Counted from the stretch's first letter, positions 8,923 to 19,231 are shown. The stretch is 64,000 nt of DNA from Colias croceus (GCF_905220415.1 NC_059567.1:1798001-1862000); one strand, 5' to 3'. The notes: generated by a model from the sequence alone, not told the origin. Program-made: numbers and translations.

Positions 8923-11487
8923 ATGGCAGCGGTACTCAATAGAAGATTACCCCAGGAGGGTACTAGTATTTGCGATCCTAGAGAATCCCTCCCTGAGCTC
9001 TCCAGCTCAGGCTGCCCCACGTATTCTGGGGGGGGGGCAAGTTTCCGCGCTTCTATTCCACTAGGGGTAAAAAAAACTAACCACCTTTCGGCCAACTGTT
9101 CCACACTACTATCAGTGGACTTTTGTAATATCAGGGGATTAAATTCGAACCTCGAGGCTGTACACCACCATCTCGAGACAGCCAAGCCGGCCCTCCTCTT
9201 TTTAACGGAGACTCAAATATCTTCTCCGGCTGACACATCTTATTTGAATTACCCGGGCTATGTTCTGGAACACACGTTTGTTCCGCGCGCCGGAGTTTGT
9301 GTATACGCCAGAGAAGATATTTGCTGTCGTCGTTTGGGTAACCTGGAAGGTATTGACCTATCCTTATTGTGGCTACGAGTAGACTGCGATAACCAACCCC
9401 GCGTCTATGCGTGCCTGTATAGGTCACACAGCGGAAACACCGAAACTGACAGACTCATCGAGAAAATTCAAACTTCGATCGATATTCTGCTCCAAAAGAT
9501 TCCAACGATCGAGATAGTGGTTTTGGGTGACTTTAACGCTCATCACGCTGAATGGTTGTGCTCACGCAATACTGACCATGCAGGACGTTCTTTCCGTGAC
9601 TTCGCCTTGGCCTACGATCTAACACAACTGGTCCCCTCGCCCACAAGGATACCTGATGTCGAGGACCACACTCCATCTCTGCTAGATCTATTTCTAACTT
9701 CCTCTCCAGACAACTACAAAGTGAGCGTCGCAGCCCCTCTTGGATCTTCCGATCATTGTCTTATACAGAGTACAGTGCCTCTCACATATCAATTTCGGTC
9801 TCGCCCAGCTACTACCCGACGTGTCTGGCACTATGGGTCGGCGGACTGGGATGGGATGCGCACGTTCTTTTCCTCCTACCCATGGAGACAGGTCTGCTTC
9901 GCAGATGAAGATCCCGATGCTTGTGCTGACTGTGTCGCTGATGTTGTGCTACAGGGCATGGAGCTTTTCATCCCGAACTCTGTGGTACCTGTCGGCGGCA
10001 AGTCACAGCCCTGGTTTGGGCAATCTTGCAGAGAAGCATCTCGAACGAAGCCAGATCGCTATCGAAACTGGGCAGAAGCTCTTGCTGCGGAAGATCCTGA
10101 AGCTAAGCATCTCAAGAAATTGTACAACTCTGCCTCCAGATCACTAAAGAGGAAAATCGCTGAAGCAAAGTCAAGCTTCATCAACAGAATTGGTAAAAAG
10201 CTGACACATTAACCTACAGGCACACGAGCTTTTTGGTCTCTTGCTAAGGCCATCCTGGGTAACTTCTGCCGATCGTCATTTCCACCACTACGCAGGGCCG
10301 ACGAGTCTTTAGCTCACTCAGCTAAAGAAAAAGCTGATACTTTGGCGACTCTCTTCGCATTAAATTCGTCGCTGGATGATGAGGGAAAAACACCACCGTC
10401 CATCCCAAACTGCAATAGCACGATGCCCGAAGTGAAATTCACGCAATCTGCAGTGCGTAAAGCCCTTCGATCTCTCATCATTCATAAGTCAAATGGGCCC
10501 GACGGCATCCCTGCTGTAGTTCTAAAGACCTGCGCTCCCGAGCTGGCTCCGGTCTTAACACATCTCTTTCGATACTCGTATGCCACTGGTATTGTCCCTA
10601 GATCCTGGAAGACCTCCTTGATACATCCGATCCCTAAGAAAGGCACACGCTCCGATCCATCTAACTATAGGCCAATGGCAGTTACCTCCTTATTCTCTAA
10701 AGTGATGGAGTCCATCATTAATAGTCAGCTCTTGCGATATCTTGAGGACAATCAACTGTTAAGTGACCATCAATACGGCTTTCGTCATGGTCGCTCTGCA
10801 GGTGACCTCTTAGCATTTCTGACTCACCGATGGGCAAAAACAGTGGAGAATAAGGGGGAAGCGCTGGCTGTAAGTTTAGATGAAGCGAAGGCCTTTGATC
10901 GGGTGTGGCACAGGGGGCTCCTTTCCAAACTTCCATCGTATGGACTACCGGAGAGGTTATGTAATTGGGTAGCTAGCTTTCTCCAGGCACGTAGCATCCA
11001 AGTCCTCGTCGACGGAGCATGCTCTGAATCTATTCCTATTAGCGCTGGTGTCCCACAAGGCTGTGTGTTGTCGCCTACGTTGTTCCTTCTGCATTTCAAT
11101 GATATGTTGCGAATACGTAGCATTCATTGTTATGCGGATGACAGCACTTGTGACACGAACTATGCCGGCCAAGCAAAAACCTCTCTGGAACTAACAAACC
11201 TGCATCGAAACGAGCTTGTATCGAACATTGAGCATACTCTCGAGGAAATTTCTGCGTGGGGCCAATCCAACCTTGTCGACTTCAACCCAGCAAAGACACA
11301 GGTCTGCGCATTTACAACCAAGAAAAGTCCCTTTGTCGTACCACTTACCTTCCAGAACAGTCCCCTACATATCAAACCAAGCATCAGCATTCTCGGTGTC
11401 GAAATTACGTCTGACGTGCAGTTCCGTGGATTTTTGGAGGACAAAGCCAAGATTGCTTCGAAGAAGTTAGGGGTGCTCGCTCGCTAG
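8923..11487 (+). pseudogene. LINE-B ORF2: APE endonuclease and reverse transcriptase, one stop, 3' truncated
   Basis: One reading frame from the ATG at 8923 to 11487 with a single in-frame TAA at 10210-10212; coding continues in the same frame on both sides. Endonuclease blocks are 'FCNIRGL', 'LTETQ', 'GDFNAHH' and 'SSDHCL'. The reverse transcriptase follows with 'YRPMAV', 'QYGFR', a catalytic loop read as LDEAKAFDRVW (Glu where Ile or Leu is usual), 'GVPQGC' and YADDS. The protein ends abruptly after the thumb region ('SKKLGVLAR'), where satellite DNA begins, so several hundred residues and the 3' UTR are missing. GC content is visibly higher than in the neighbours. The clade within the jockey/I-type LINEs is not resolved. 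Confidence 0.88.
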
Positions 11488-11590
11488 AGCAATTATTTTT
11501 TTGATCTGCTAAAAATTATCTAGTACGGGAAGTTGGCAGATCATTTTTTCAAATGTCGTTTTTTCAGGTAAAAACGCCAGAACTATTTCT
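11488..11590 (+). repeat. 148-bp satellite, partial first unit
   Basis: Matches the satellite monomer of 12756-14220 and abuts the broken end of LINE-B. Its right side stops at 'AACTATTTCT'; the remainder of that monomer ('AAAAAGTATCAGG') appears only after LINE-D, so LINE-D inserted into the array. Confidence 0.85.
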
Positions 11591-12755
11591 AAATAGATAT
11601 AAGAAATCTTATATCTATTTTAAAATAGGGAAGCGTGCTTGGACCGCTTCTCTTCTTACTCTATATTAACGACTTACCAAACGTAACAAACTACAAATGC
11701 ACACTTTATGCTGATGACATTTCTGTGACTATACCTAATGTGACTTCGGATCTGACATGTAATTATAATTTAAATTTGACATTGAATAGAATAATTGACT
11801 GGCTAAAAATAAACAACTTGACGGCTAACTTAGCAAAGACGAAAGTAATGCAGTTTCATAATTATAAACAAAGAAAGTATAACATTAATTTAATTTACAA
11901 AGACATTATATTGGAAGAAGTCGATGAAATAAAATTTTTAGGTATAATGTTAGACAGCAATTGCAATTGGAAATCCCATATAAATCATTTATGTTCGCGT
12001 ATCAACAAATTTGTGTTCGCCTTACGTCGTTTAAGGGCCATAAGTTCTGAAAAAACTGCTCTTACTGCATACCATGGTTATGTGTCATCTATTTTAAGAT
12101 ATGGACTAATATTATGGGGCAATTCGACAAGTGTTAACAGAGCATTCCTAGCTCAAAAAAAATGTATTAGAGCCATTTGCGGGGTTGGACCGTTAGAAAG
12201 CTGTCGGCCACTATTTCGAAAATTAAACGTCCTGACTCTGACTTCCATGTTCCACAACTGGAGAGCTGTATCTTCATAAAAAAACACCCCCAATATTTCA
12301 CAAGGGCGGCTAACGTGAGCATTATTCCCTCTAGAGACCCTGATAAACTTAGTATGCCACGTTGTAAAACTGCGCTTTACTCTAAAAGTGGGCCTATCAT
12401 GCTCATAAAAATATTTAACCGTATTCCTAAATGTATACGAAACCAAACATTTAATGTATATAAAAATAAACTAAAGAAATGGTTGATCTTAAATTGTTTT
12501 TATAGCTTAAAATAATTTTTTGACCATAAATGTTAATTATTATAATTGTATGTAGGTACAGCCTTTAAATGTAATTATTGTGGAATGATATTTGTCAATT
12601 GCAAAGTGATTAATTTCAATATTGTATTTAATATAAATTGAGACAGTATTTGCATGCTTTAGACTAAGCAAAACATGATGAACAATCGAAATATTTTGAC
12701 ATCTCTCTGTACCATGTTTTAAGCAAATAAATATTATTTTATTTTATTTTATTTT
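11591..12755 (+). mobile_element. LINE-D: 5'-truncated CR1-type LINE 3' end
   Basis: Inserted in the 148-bp satellite. It contains the second half of a reverse transcriptase, a short 3' UTR with AATAAA and a (TTTTA)n tail at 12736-12755. At the 5' junction lies a perfect 13-bp-arm hairpin (11591-11620), followed directly by coding sequence from the catalytic core. Its protein is close in sequence to LINE-C (34528-35424). Confidence 0.85.
11629..12515 (+). pseudogene. LINE-D reverse transcriptase C-terminal half, frameshifted
   Basis: Begins inside the 'GSVLGPLLF' block and carries the catalytic YADD near 11711. Frame 1 runs to about 12245, then coding continues in another frame from about 12245 to 12515 ('SCIFIKKHPQYF' onward), so one small indel separates them. 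The C-terminal part ends in the normal place for this family, just before the 3' UTR. Confidence 0.85.
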
Positions 12756-14220
12756 AAAAAGTATCAGGAACTCTAGAACTCAACTGCACGCGATAAGAAC
12801 TCACATTATTTTTTTGATCCGCTAAAAATTATCTAGTAAGGGAAGTTGGCACATTATTTTTTTAAATGTCGTTTTTTCATGTAAAAACGCCAGAACTATT
12901 TCTAAAAAGTATCAGGAACTCTAGAAATCAACTGCACGCGATAAGAACTCACATTATTTTTTTGATCCGCTAAAAATGCTCTGCTAAGTTATTTTTTCAA
13001 ATGTCGTTTTTTCAGGTAAAAACGCCAGAACTATTTCTAAAAAGTATCAGGAACTCTAGAACTCAACTGCACTTGATAAGAACTCACATTATTTTTTTGA
13101 TCTGCTAAAAATGCTCTGCTACGGGAAGTTGGCAGATCATTTTTTCAAATGTCGTTTTTTCAGGTAAAAACGCAAGAACTATTTCTAAAAAGTATCAGGA
13201 ACTCTAGAACTCAACTGCACGCGATAAGAACTCACATTATTTTTTTGATCCGCTAAAAATTATCTAGTACGGGAAGTTGGCAGATCATTTTTTCAAATGT
13301 CGTTTTTTCAGGTAAAAATGCCAGAACTATTTCTAAAAAGTATCAGGAACTCTAGAACTCAACTGCACGCGATAAGAACTCACATTATTTTTTTGATCTG
13401 CTAAAAATTATCTAGTACGGGAAGTTGGCAGATCATTTTTTCAAATGTCGTTTTTTCAGGTAAAAACGCCAGGACTATTTCTAAAAAGTATCAGGAACTC
13501 TAGAACTCAACTGCACGCGATAAGAACTCACATTATTTTTTTGATCCGCTAAAAATTATCTAGTAAGGGAAGTTGGCAGATTATTTTTTTAAATGTCGTT
13601 TTTTCAGGTAAAAACGCCAGAACTATTTCTAAAAAGTATCAGGAACTCTAGAACTCAACTGCACGCGATAAGAACTCACATTATTTTTTTGATCCGCTAA
13701 AAATTATCTAGTAAGGGAAGTTGGCAGATTATTTTTTTAAATGTCGTTTTTTCAGGTAAAAACGCCAGAACTATTTCTAAAAAGTATCAGGAACTCTAGA
13801 ACTCAACTGCACGCGATAAGAACTCACATTATTTTTTTGATCCGCTAAAAATGCTCTGCTAAGTTATTTTTTCAAATGTCGTTTTTTCAGGTAAAAACGC
13901 CAGAACTATTTCTAAAAAGTATCAGGAACTTTTTTTGATCTGCTAAAAATGCACTGCTAAGTTATTTTTCAAATGTCGTTTTTTAAGGTAAAAACGCCAG
14001 AACTATTTCTAAAAAGTATCAGGAACTCTAGAACTCAACTGCACTTGATAAGAACTCACATTATTTTTTTGATCTGCTAAAAATGCTCTGCTACGGGAAG
14101 TTGGCAGATCATTTTTTCAAATGTCGTTTTTTCAGGTAAAAACGCAAGAACTATTTCTAAAAAGTATCAGGAACTCTAGAACTCAACAGCACGCGATAAG
14201 AACTCACATTATTTTTTTGA
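12756..14220 (+). repeat. 148-bp satellite array
   Basis: About ten head-to-tail units. The 'AAGAACTCAC' block recurs at 12795, 12943, 13078, 13226, 13374, 13522, 13670, 13818, 14050 and 14198. The standard spacing is 148 bp; a shorter class of about 135 bp carries a 13-bp deletion, and one interval of 232 bp holds two damaged units. Every unit contains T-runs and a 'GGTAAAAACGCCAGAAC' block. No coding role. Confidence 0.93.
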
Positions 14221-14649
14221 GTTTGATGATTTAACAACCATCTCAACCAATATGAAGCACTTTTCAGTGAATACAATATTGTAACGATGGAACACGACCT
14301 TTTGTTGAATTTATATTTTTTGGTTTTTATGTCATTCAAATGCTTTTTTATATATATATAAATTTACATTCACACAACACACACACACACAAACATACTC
14401 AATACACACATTCACTTACACATACGCAGACACAAACATACTCAATACACACATGAACATAGGTACACTAACTTATGCCCACACATAATCACTCGACTCC
14501 TTTCATGTTCATAAGTAACTTAAGATACCTTTACGATTAGTTAATTTCTTTTATATTATCTATGTGCCAATCTAAAAAAACAAATTCGTTGACTTAATTA
14601 TTGTGATGACCACCTGAGATGTTTTTGAAGTGAAACTTCTTTATCGGGG
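14221..14649. other. non-genic AT-rich stretch with CA-rich tract
   Basis: No gene. 14371-14480 is a degenerate CA-rich run with a repeated 'AAACATACTCAATACACAC' block and a short (TA)n before it. The remainder is unremarkable AT-rich sequence. Confidence 0.6.
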
Positions 14650-14757
14650 GTGGACAAAAATTTTGTGTAACATTTTTGCGTTACGTTACGCCGCGCGCGT
14701 GACATTTTTGCGTTACGCCGTACTCGTGACATTTTTGCGTTACGCGCCAACTTTTTC
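14650..14757 (+). repeat. short repeats of a 'GACATTTTTGCGTTACG' motif
   Basis: Three or four imperfect copies of a unit of about 25 bp containing 'ATTTTTGCGTTACG'. They replace the downstream part of the Gypsy fragment to the right, whose frame runs into them. Their origin is unknown. Confidence 0.7.
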
Positions 14758-14759
14758 TT

Positions 14760-15868
14760 ATCCCTACCACGCGTGATTCGAAGTATCGGTCGATCAGCCG
14801 CTGGAATGTGGCCGGCGCGTTCTTGAGGCCGAAAGGCATGCGCTTAAAGCGATATATGCCGAGCGGAGATATGCAGGCTGTCTTATCCCTGTCTTCTATC
14901 TGGACGCTCACTTGCCAGTACCCAGATCTGAGGTCCAGCGTGCTCATGAAGCAGTTCCTTTTTGTTGATTGCAGGAGCTCATCAATTAGTGGCATAGGGT
15001 ACGTGTCCGATTTGGTAACAGCGTTCAGGCGCCTGTAATCTACACAGAACCTGACGCCACCACGAGCCTTAGGTATCATCAACGCTGGAGCGCACCATGC
15101 GGACTCGCACTCTTCAATTATGTCTTCCTGCAGCATTTTCTCAATTTCTTTTTTCATCACCTCTTTCTTCGCAGGATTCAAACGGTATGGGGGCACTGCT
15201 ATCGGTGGGTGTTCACCTGTATCTATACGGTGCTCCGCGAAAGGCGTAGGAGCTCCCCCTAGACGGAAAATGTGCGCGTGCTTAACGAGGATCTGGGCGA
15301 GTTCGTCTCGTTCTGCCGACTCCAGCTGAGTACCCTCGTCATCCCGGAGAACATCTGTAAAGGCACAAGTAGTGCCACGCGAAGTTGGTTCAAAAAATAG
15401 CGTATGTTTAACGCGATGATCGTTGTCAAAATACCATAATTCCTTGGAGAAATTAATAACGACACCCATAGCCCTAAGGAAATCTATACCGAGTAATGTC
15501 TCGTTGTCGCCGGACTCAGGGAAAATAAGAAATGGTATTGTGATGATAACGTGTTCCAACCGCACCTGCAACGTGGTAGTGAGAACGTTCATTTCACGTG
15601 CGTGGCCATCGGCGAGTTTAATTTGCCTCGTCGAGGGCGTGAGCGGGTGGCCTTTGCGTAGAAGGAGAGCATATAGTGTGTAACCGGCAATACAGTGTTT
15701 CGCGGTAGTATCAATTAAAGCTGTACCATTTACTCCCAAAATCTCGATTTTGAAAATGGGACGTAAGTCGCGACGTTTGACGGGCCTATCGCCGACGCTA
15801 CATGCCAACAAATCGTCATCGTTCCTAATACGCACATAATTATCATCATAACAATATATTAAATTCAC
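14760..15868 (-). pseudogene. Gypsy-type pol fragment: protease and N-terminal reverse transcriptase
   Basis: Minus-strand open frame. It begins with an aspartic-protease-like domain whose active site reads IDTTAKH instead of DTG/DSG, then a spacer, then the fingers and palm of a Ty3/Gypsy reverse transcriptase ('CVDYRRLN', 'LDLRSGYWQV', 'RMPFGLKNAPATFQR'). It is cut before the YXDD catalytic motif, RNase H and integrase; the last codons run into the 14650-14757 repeats. No LTR or gag is attached. It is unrelated to the other two Gypsy elements in the window at the level I can read. Confidence 0.88.
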
Positions 15869-15892
15869 ATCATCAGTAAAGTTACTGTTTTT

Positions 15893-16280
15893 TACATCCG
15901 TTGGTTTTATAGTTTGAAAATTTTATACAATTACATTCAAAATCCGACTTAATACACTTTTGAATTGTATCGTTACATGTATGCTTACCCTTAGTGTCAT
16001 TTTGAGAAAAAACAACATTTTCGGTGGTAACAAGATTTTGTGAAAAATCAGACTTATGACCTTTTATTTGAGGGCAGGTTGTTACAATATCATCGATTTT
16101 ATAGTTTGAAAATTTAATACTTTTGAAAATTATTACATGCAAAATCCGACTTAATACACTTTTGCATTGAACTGTTACATGTACGCTTGCCCTTAACGTC
16201 GTGCATTGAACTGTTACATGTACGCTTTCCCTTAACGTCGTTACAACAAGTACACGGAACGTTGTGTGATAAATCTGAAC
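15893..16280. repeat. tandem duplication (about 195-200 bp, two copies) with inner 39-bp duplication
   Basis: 'TTTATAGTTTGAAAATTTTA' recurs at about 15905 and 16098, and 'AATCCGACTTAATACAC' at 15941 and 16143. Inside the second copy, a 39-bp unit starting 'GCATTGAACTGTTACATG' is repeated at about 16164 and 16203. A Cys-rich minus-strand frame crosses it, but I see no recognisable protein. It lies at the boundary between transposon sequence and the microsporidian-type block. Confidence 0.7.
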
Positions 16281-16444
16281 CCAATTCATTAACTGATGAT
16301 GAATTAAGATCTTTTGGTATTATTCTCTCTCAAATTAAAGATTCGGAAATAATTGAGAATCTTGAAAATGATAATATTTTATTCTTGTGTTGTTATTTTA
16401 TTAAGCAAATTCCTAAAATTTTGAATAAGAGAGGAAGAAAATGA
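16256..16444 (+). pseudogene. 3' end of an unrecognised ORF, possibly microsporidian
   Basis: An open frame ending at 16444 with an acidic stretch followed by a hydrophobic segment ('LFLCCYFIKQI') and a basic tail. It has no start that fits, so the 5' part appears lost in the tandem duplication to the left. AT-rich codon use matches the genes to the right. Function unknown, and it could be chance coding. Confidence 0.3.
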
Positions 16445-16719
16445 AAAATTAAAATGAGTTATTTATGTGTAGTAAAGGGATGTTTTTAATATAGTACATG
16501 GTTAATTAAATAGGAAAATATACATAGGGGTATGATTTATTAGCGTCGGGCAACCTTTTTATAGCTGCTGCACCATATCTTATTTTTTTTTACTTCGTGG
16601 CGCACCGTGTCCCAGACACTAATTCAAATAGGCATACTGTTCGAATAGAATCTTATCAATAATACCGTGTTCTAAAACACCGTTACAGTTTTTTGAAATT
16701 AAAAAATTTTTATCAAAAA

Positions 16720-16723
16720 GGGG
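16720..16723 (+). promoter_or_regulatory. GGG-type motif before the RPS21 start
   Basis: A GGGG run three bases before the ATG at 16726 in otherwise AT-rich DNA. Microsporidian genes are known to carry short CCC- or GGG-like motifs directly upstream of their start codons. Confidence 0.55.
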
Positions 16724-16725
16724 TC

Positions 16726-16932
16726 ATGTCGTTTGAAAGAAGAATGTGCTCATTTACAAAAAGACCAATAGCCTCTTGTGATAAGAGTAGTGTACAAATT
16801 ACACTTGCAGAACTTGGAGTAGACGGGAGATTGACTGGAAATGTATCTGTTTATGATGTAGCAGGAGTTGTTAGAAAAAATGGGTTATCTGATGGATATT
16901 TATATGAGAAATTATTAGAAGATAGTCAATAA
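16726..16932 (+). CDS. RPS21: ribosomal protein S21e, microsporidian type
   Basis: 68 residues, intronless, complete. It matches the eukaryotic S21e family along its length: an N-terminal basic/Cys segment ('RRMCSFTKRPI'), the 'DKSSVQI' block, the Gly-rich turn ('GRLTGN'), and the 'VVRKNGLSD' block that corresponds to 'IRRMGESD' in animals and fungi. Insect S21e is about 83 residues and closer to the animal consensus, so this short diverged version is not the host gene. The ATG at 16726 is chosen over the in-frame one at 16693 because it follows the GGG motif and starts the conserved region. S21e is a small-subunit structural protein. The next gene starts 77 bp downstream. Confidence 0.85.
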   Translation: MSFERRMCSFTKRPIASCDKSSVQITLAELGVDGRLTGNVSVYDVAGVVRKNGLSDGYLYEKLLEDSQ

Positions 16933-16987
16933 AGAAGTTTTAATTTCATAAGTTTTTTATATTAAACATATTCGTTTTTTATATTTA

Positions 16988-16996
16988 CCCACTTCC
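16988..16996 (+). promoter_or_regulatory. CCC-type motif before TFB3
   Basis: CCCACTTCC about 14 bases upstream of the ATG at 17010, inside a 77-bp AT-rich intergenic gap. Confidence 0.5.
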
Positions 16997-17009
16997 TAAT
17001 TTTTTTATT

Positions 17010-17615
17010 ATGTCAGATTCACAATGTCCAATTTGTAAAACTGATTCTTATTTAAATCCAGAATTAGTCCTGTACATTAGTCCCTGTTTCCATAAAATTT
17101 GTGAAAATTGTCTTAATAGATATTTCTCTTCTGGTATGTCCAAATGTTTGGAATGTGGTGTTGAATTAAGAAAAATCAATTACATCACGTCCACTTTCGA
17201 AGATATAGAAGTAGAAAAAGAATGTAAAATTAAAAGACAATTAGATAGATATTTTTCTAGAGAAGAATCTGATTTTGAAAATGAAGAATTGTATAATGAT
17301 TATTTAGAGAAATTAGAAGATCTTGTCTTTGATTTACTCGAATACAAAAGTGAATCTTCAATTAAAGCCAAAATCAACACTGTGCTTAATGATGAAAAAA
17401 ACTTTTTAAATTATAAAAAAATCAAAATTGAGCCAATAAAATCAGAAGAAAAGAGATTTAAAATAGAAGAACCAACTTCTTATTTAACAGAATTTAAGAA
17501 AGAAATAGTTTTAGTTAAAAATTTCATAAGACCATCAAGAAGTGGAGGATTAAGTAAAAAATATTTACTTTCTCATCTTATAATCTTATTAATGGAATAT
17601 AAAAATAAATATTAG
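17010..17615 (+). CDS. TFB3: CDK-activating kinase assembly factor MAT1 / TFIIH subunit Tfb3, microsporidian type
   Basis: 201 residues, intronless. The N-terminus is a canonical C3HC4 RING with Cys 6, 9, 26, His 28, Cys 31, 34, 46 and 49. It is followed by the MAT1-specific 'LRKINYI', 'FEDIEVEKE' and 'YNDYLEKLEDLVFDL' blocks that in human and yeast proteins lead into the helical arch connecting TFIIH core to the kinase module. Known homologues are about 300 residues; this one is a third shorter, typical of microsporidian protein compaction. The Lys-rich C-terminus retains a helical stretch. In other eukaryotes the protein links CDK7/Kin28-cyclin H to TFIIH for transcription and repair. Confidence 0.85.
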   Translation: MSDSQCPICKTDSYLNPELVLYISPCFHKICENCLNRYFSSGMSKCLECGVELRKINYITSTFEDIEVEKECKIKRQLDRYFSREESDFENEELYNDYLEKLEDLVFDLLEYKSESSIKAKINTVLNDEKNFLNYKKIKIEPIKSEEKRFKIEEPTSYLTEFKKEIVLVKNFIRPSRSGGLSKKYLLSHLIILLMEYKNKY

Positions 17616-17685
17616 ATATTTATTTACTTTAATTTCCCTTAATATTAAATCTACTTTACATTTCCTTTCATTTTTTCGTTACTTT

Positions 17686-17690
17686 TCCCC
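17686..17690 (+). promoter_or_regulatory. CCC-type motif before the 17694 gene
   Basis: TCCCC three bases upstream of the ATG at 17694, in a 78-bp intergenic gap. Confidence 0.5.
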
Positions 17691-17693
17691 TTA

Positions 17694-18068
17694 ATGTACA
17701 TTACCACAATCACCGGTGAAAAATTATCATTAAAATGTCATACACAAGACCAAAAAGTAATTAAAGACGAACTTAATAAAAAATACGGTTATGATATTGA
17801 TAAATTAAAATTGTATTGGAATGGAAATATATTTATTCTTGGGTTCTTTAATGAAAGGGAAGTGTGTGATGTGAATCTAGAAAAAAATAAAGTGGAATTA
17901 AATTCTTGTGATAGTCTCGATGATACAGACTTAGATCTTTACAGAGATAAACTTGTAAATGATTCAAAGTTAACATCCGAAGATAAATCAATAATTTGTA
18001 AAAACTTAAAATCGATTTGTAAAAAAGCATTAGATTCTTTAGGAATTGATTTGAACAAAAAATTATAA
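17694..18068 (+). CDS. unrecognised 124-residue protein, possible ubiquitin-like fold
   Basis: Complete intronless frame directly behind a CCCC motif, 78 bp after TFB3. The first 50 residues have the spacing of a ubiquitin-like beta-grasp (N-terminal 'ITTITGEKLSLK' strand pair, central helix, then 'LKLYWNGNIF'), but sequence identity is low and this is only a suggestion. The acidic C-terminal half is predicted helical and Lys/Leu-rich. There is no signal peptide, membrane segment or catalytic motif. The neighbours suggest a microsporidian housekeeping or species-specific gene. Confidence 0.6.
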   Translation: MYITTITGEKLSLKCHTQDQKVIKDELNKKYGYDIDKLKLYWNGNIFILGFFNEREVCDVNLEKNKVELNSCDSLDDTDLDLYRDKLVNDSKLTSEDKSIICKNLKSICKKALDSLGIDLNKKL

Positions 18069-18325
18069 AAATGATTCAAATTGATGTTAAAATATTAATT
18101 CGAAGCTATTTACGTCGTTCAGATTATTTATTTGCCAGAAAGGACACTCCAGTTGTTTTTATAATAAATGCGGTTTCGTTATAGTAAATATGATTAATTA
18201 TAAAATTTAGTCATACGAGTTGTTTTTTGAAAAAAAACGTTTAAAAATTAACAGAACATTACCGTTTTCACTTCTCTAGCATTATCCTTTAAATTTTTTT
18301 GTCCATAATGTTTTTTAAAAGAAAC

Positions 18326-18340
18326 CCTTCCCTTCCCTTT
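18326..18340 (+). promoter_or_regulatory. CCC-type motifs before the split ORF
   Basis: Three CCCTT repeats 14-28 bases upstream of the ATG at 18354. The intergenic gap from 18069 is 285 bp, AT-rich, and shows nothing else. Confidence 0.5.
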
Positions 18341-18353
18341 TAATTACGGACAA

Positions 18354-18829
18354 ATGAATTTTCGAAAAAAAATCATGAGAGCTTTAGATTACGATAAAGA
18401 TTTAAATTTAGACGAGGATGTCCCGGAATTCAATTTTCCTAACCACAAAATAAATTCAGGAGCTTTAAATTTAAAATATAACCAAGAAGAAGAATATTTA
18501 GATCTACTTAAACCTCCTAAAACAAGTTCAAATCAATTTTATCCTTATTTTAATTTTTTAGTATCAGAAAATAATAAAAAAGTCTGTTCTTTTACTATTT
18601 ACGGATTCACTTTGCTTTCTAAAATTTCATTTCTTAATGATTTTAATTCGATTTCTTGTTATAATATCGATGATGTAATTTACATGGACTGTTGTGATTT
18701 AAAAAATGTAAATGAAATTAAGAAAATGTTTAGTTCAGTAAAATTGTTTTTTAAAGATTGGAATGTTGATCTTTACACTATTTTAGGGAATAAAAGAAAG
18801 GAAATATTATTTTTTAATGGTAGTAAATT
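18354..18829 (+). pseudogene. 5' part of a microsporidian-type gene split by DIRS-A
   Basis: Starts at the ATG at 18354 behind CCCTT motifs. About 159 codons are intact up to the DIRS-A boundary; beyond it the frame runs on for 23 codons inside the DIRS terminal repeat and stops. The 3' part lies 19.9 kb away at 38709-38922. Joining the two at the DIRS core base gives 690 bases, exactly 230 codons, in frame. The protein is acidic at its N-terminus, with several Tyr/Phe-rich beta-like strands in the middle. I do not recognise the family. Confidence 0.75.
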
Positions 18830-19053
18830 AGTTGAGTTTTACTTACCATTAAAACTCGTATTATGTCCAGGAGCCTTATTCGAGGCCTTTAAACAATAAT
18901 GAGAGAGACATCTTTGATTTTCGGCCGACATTACGTAGTTGTAGTTCCAATTATCTCCACAGAGGGCCTCGTTGTCGCGCTTCCGTGTTTACCAGAGTGA
19001 CGTTTGTACAGCTAAGCTTTTAAATAATGGTTCTCGCAGTAATCAGCTCATTG
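18830..19053 (-). repeat. DIRS-A 3' inverted terminal repeat
   Basis: 18861-19053 is the reverse complement of the 5' repeat at 38514-38708, with local differences (GTCCAGGAGCC versus GTCCTTACGCC near the tip). The outer 31 bp (18830-18860) have no counterpart in the 5' repeat but are present inverted inside the internal complementary region, so they belong to the element. Unequal ends of this kind are known from the founding DIRS-1 element. Confidence 0.8.
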
Positions 19054-19135
19054 AGTCTCATTATTTTTAACAATTTAATTTTATTAATTATTTAATCAAA
19101 CTAACTACCAGGCAGGTCTTAATGTAAGGCCTCGA

Positions 19136-19231
19136 ATAAGGCTCCTGGACATAATACGAGTTTTAATGGTAAGTAAAACTCAACTATTATGTCCTTACGC
19201 CGTTATTCGAGGCCTTTAAACAATAATGAGA
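19136..19231 (-). repeat. DIRS-A internal complementary region
   Basis: Two blocks back to back: 19136-19190 is the inverse of the 3' repeat tip including its 31-bp extension, and 19191-19231 copies the 5' repeat tip up to 'AATAATGAGA'. In the DIRS model this region bridges both ends so that a closed circle forms before recombinase-mediated integration. Confidence 0.8.

Noticed and set aside
15882..16289. 135-codon Cys-rich minus-strand frame
   Set aside because: It is produced by the tandem duplications and has no domain or start context.
16535..16620. possible second hAT-like fragment ('GGGCAACCTTTTT' with 'GCACCGTGTCCC')
   Set aside because: It shares only a short phrase with the 40039 MITE; no inverted ends or target duplication could be defined.
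18830..18899. C-terminus of the 181-codon frame at 18354
   Set aside because: The last 23 codons ('LVEFYLP' to the stop) lie in the DIRS-A terminal repeat and are not part of the original gene.
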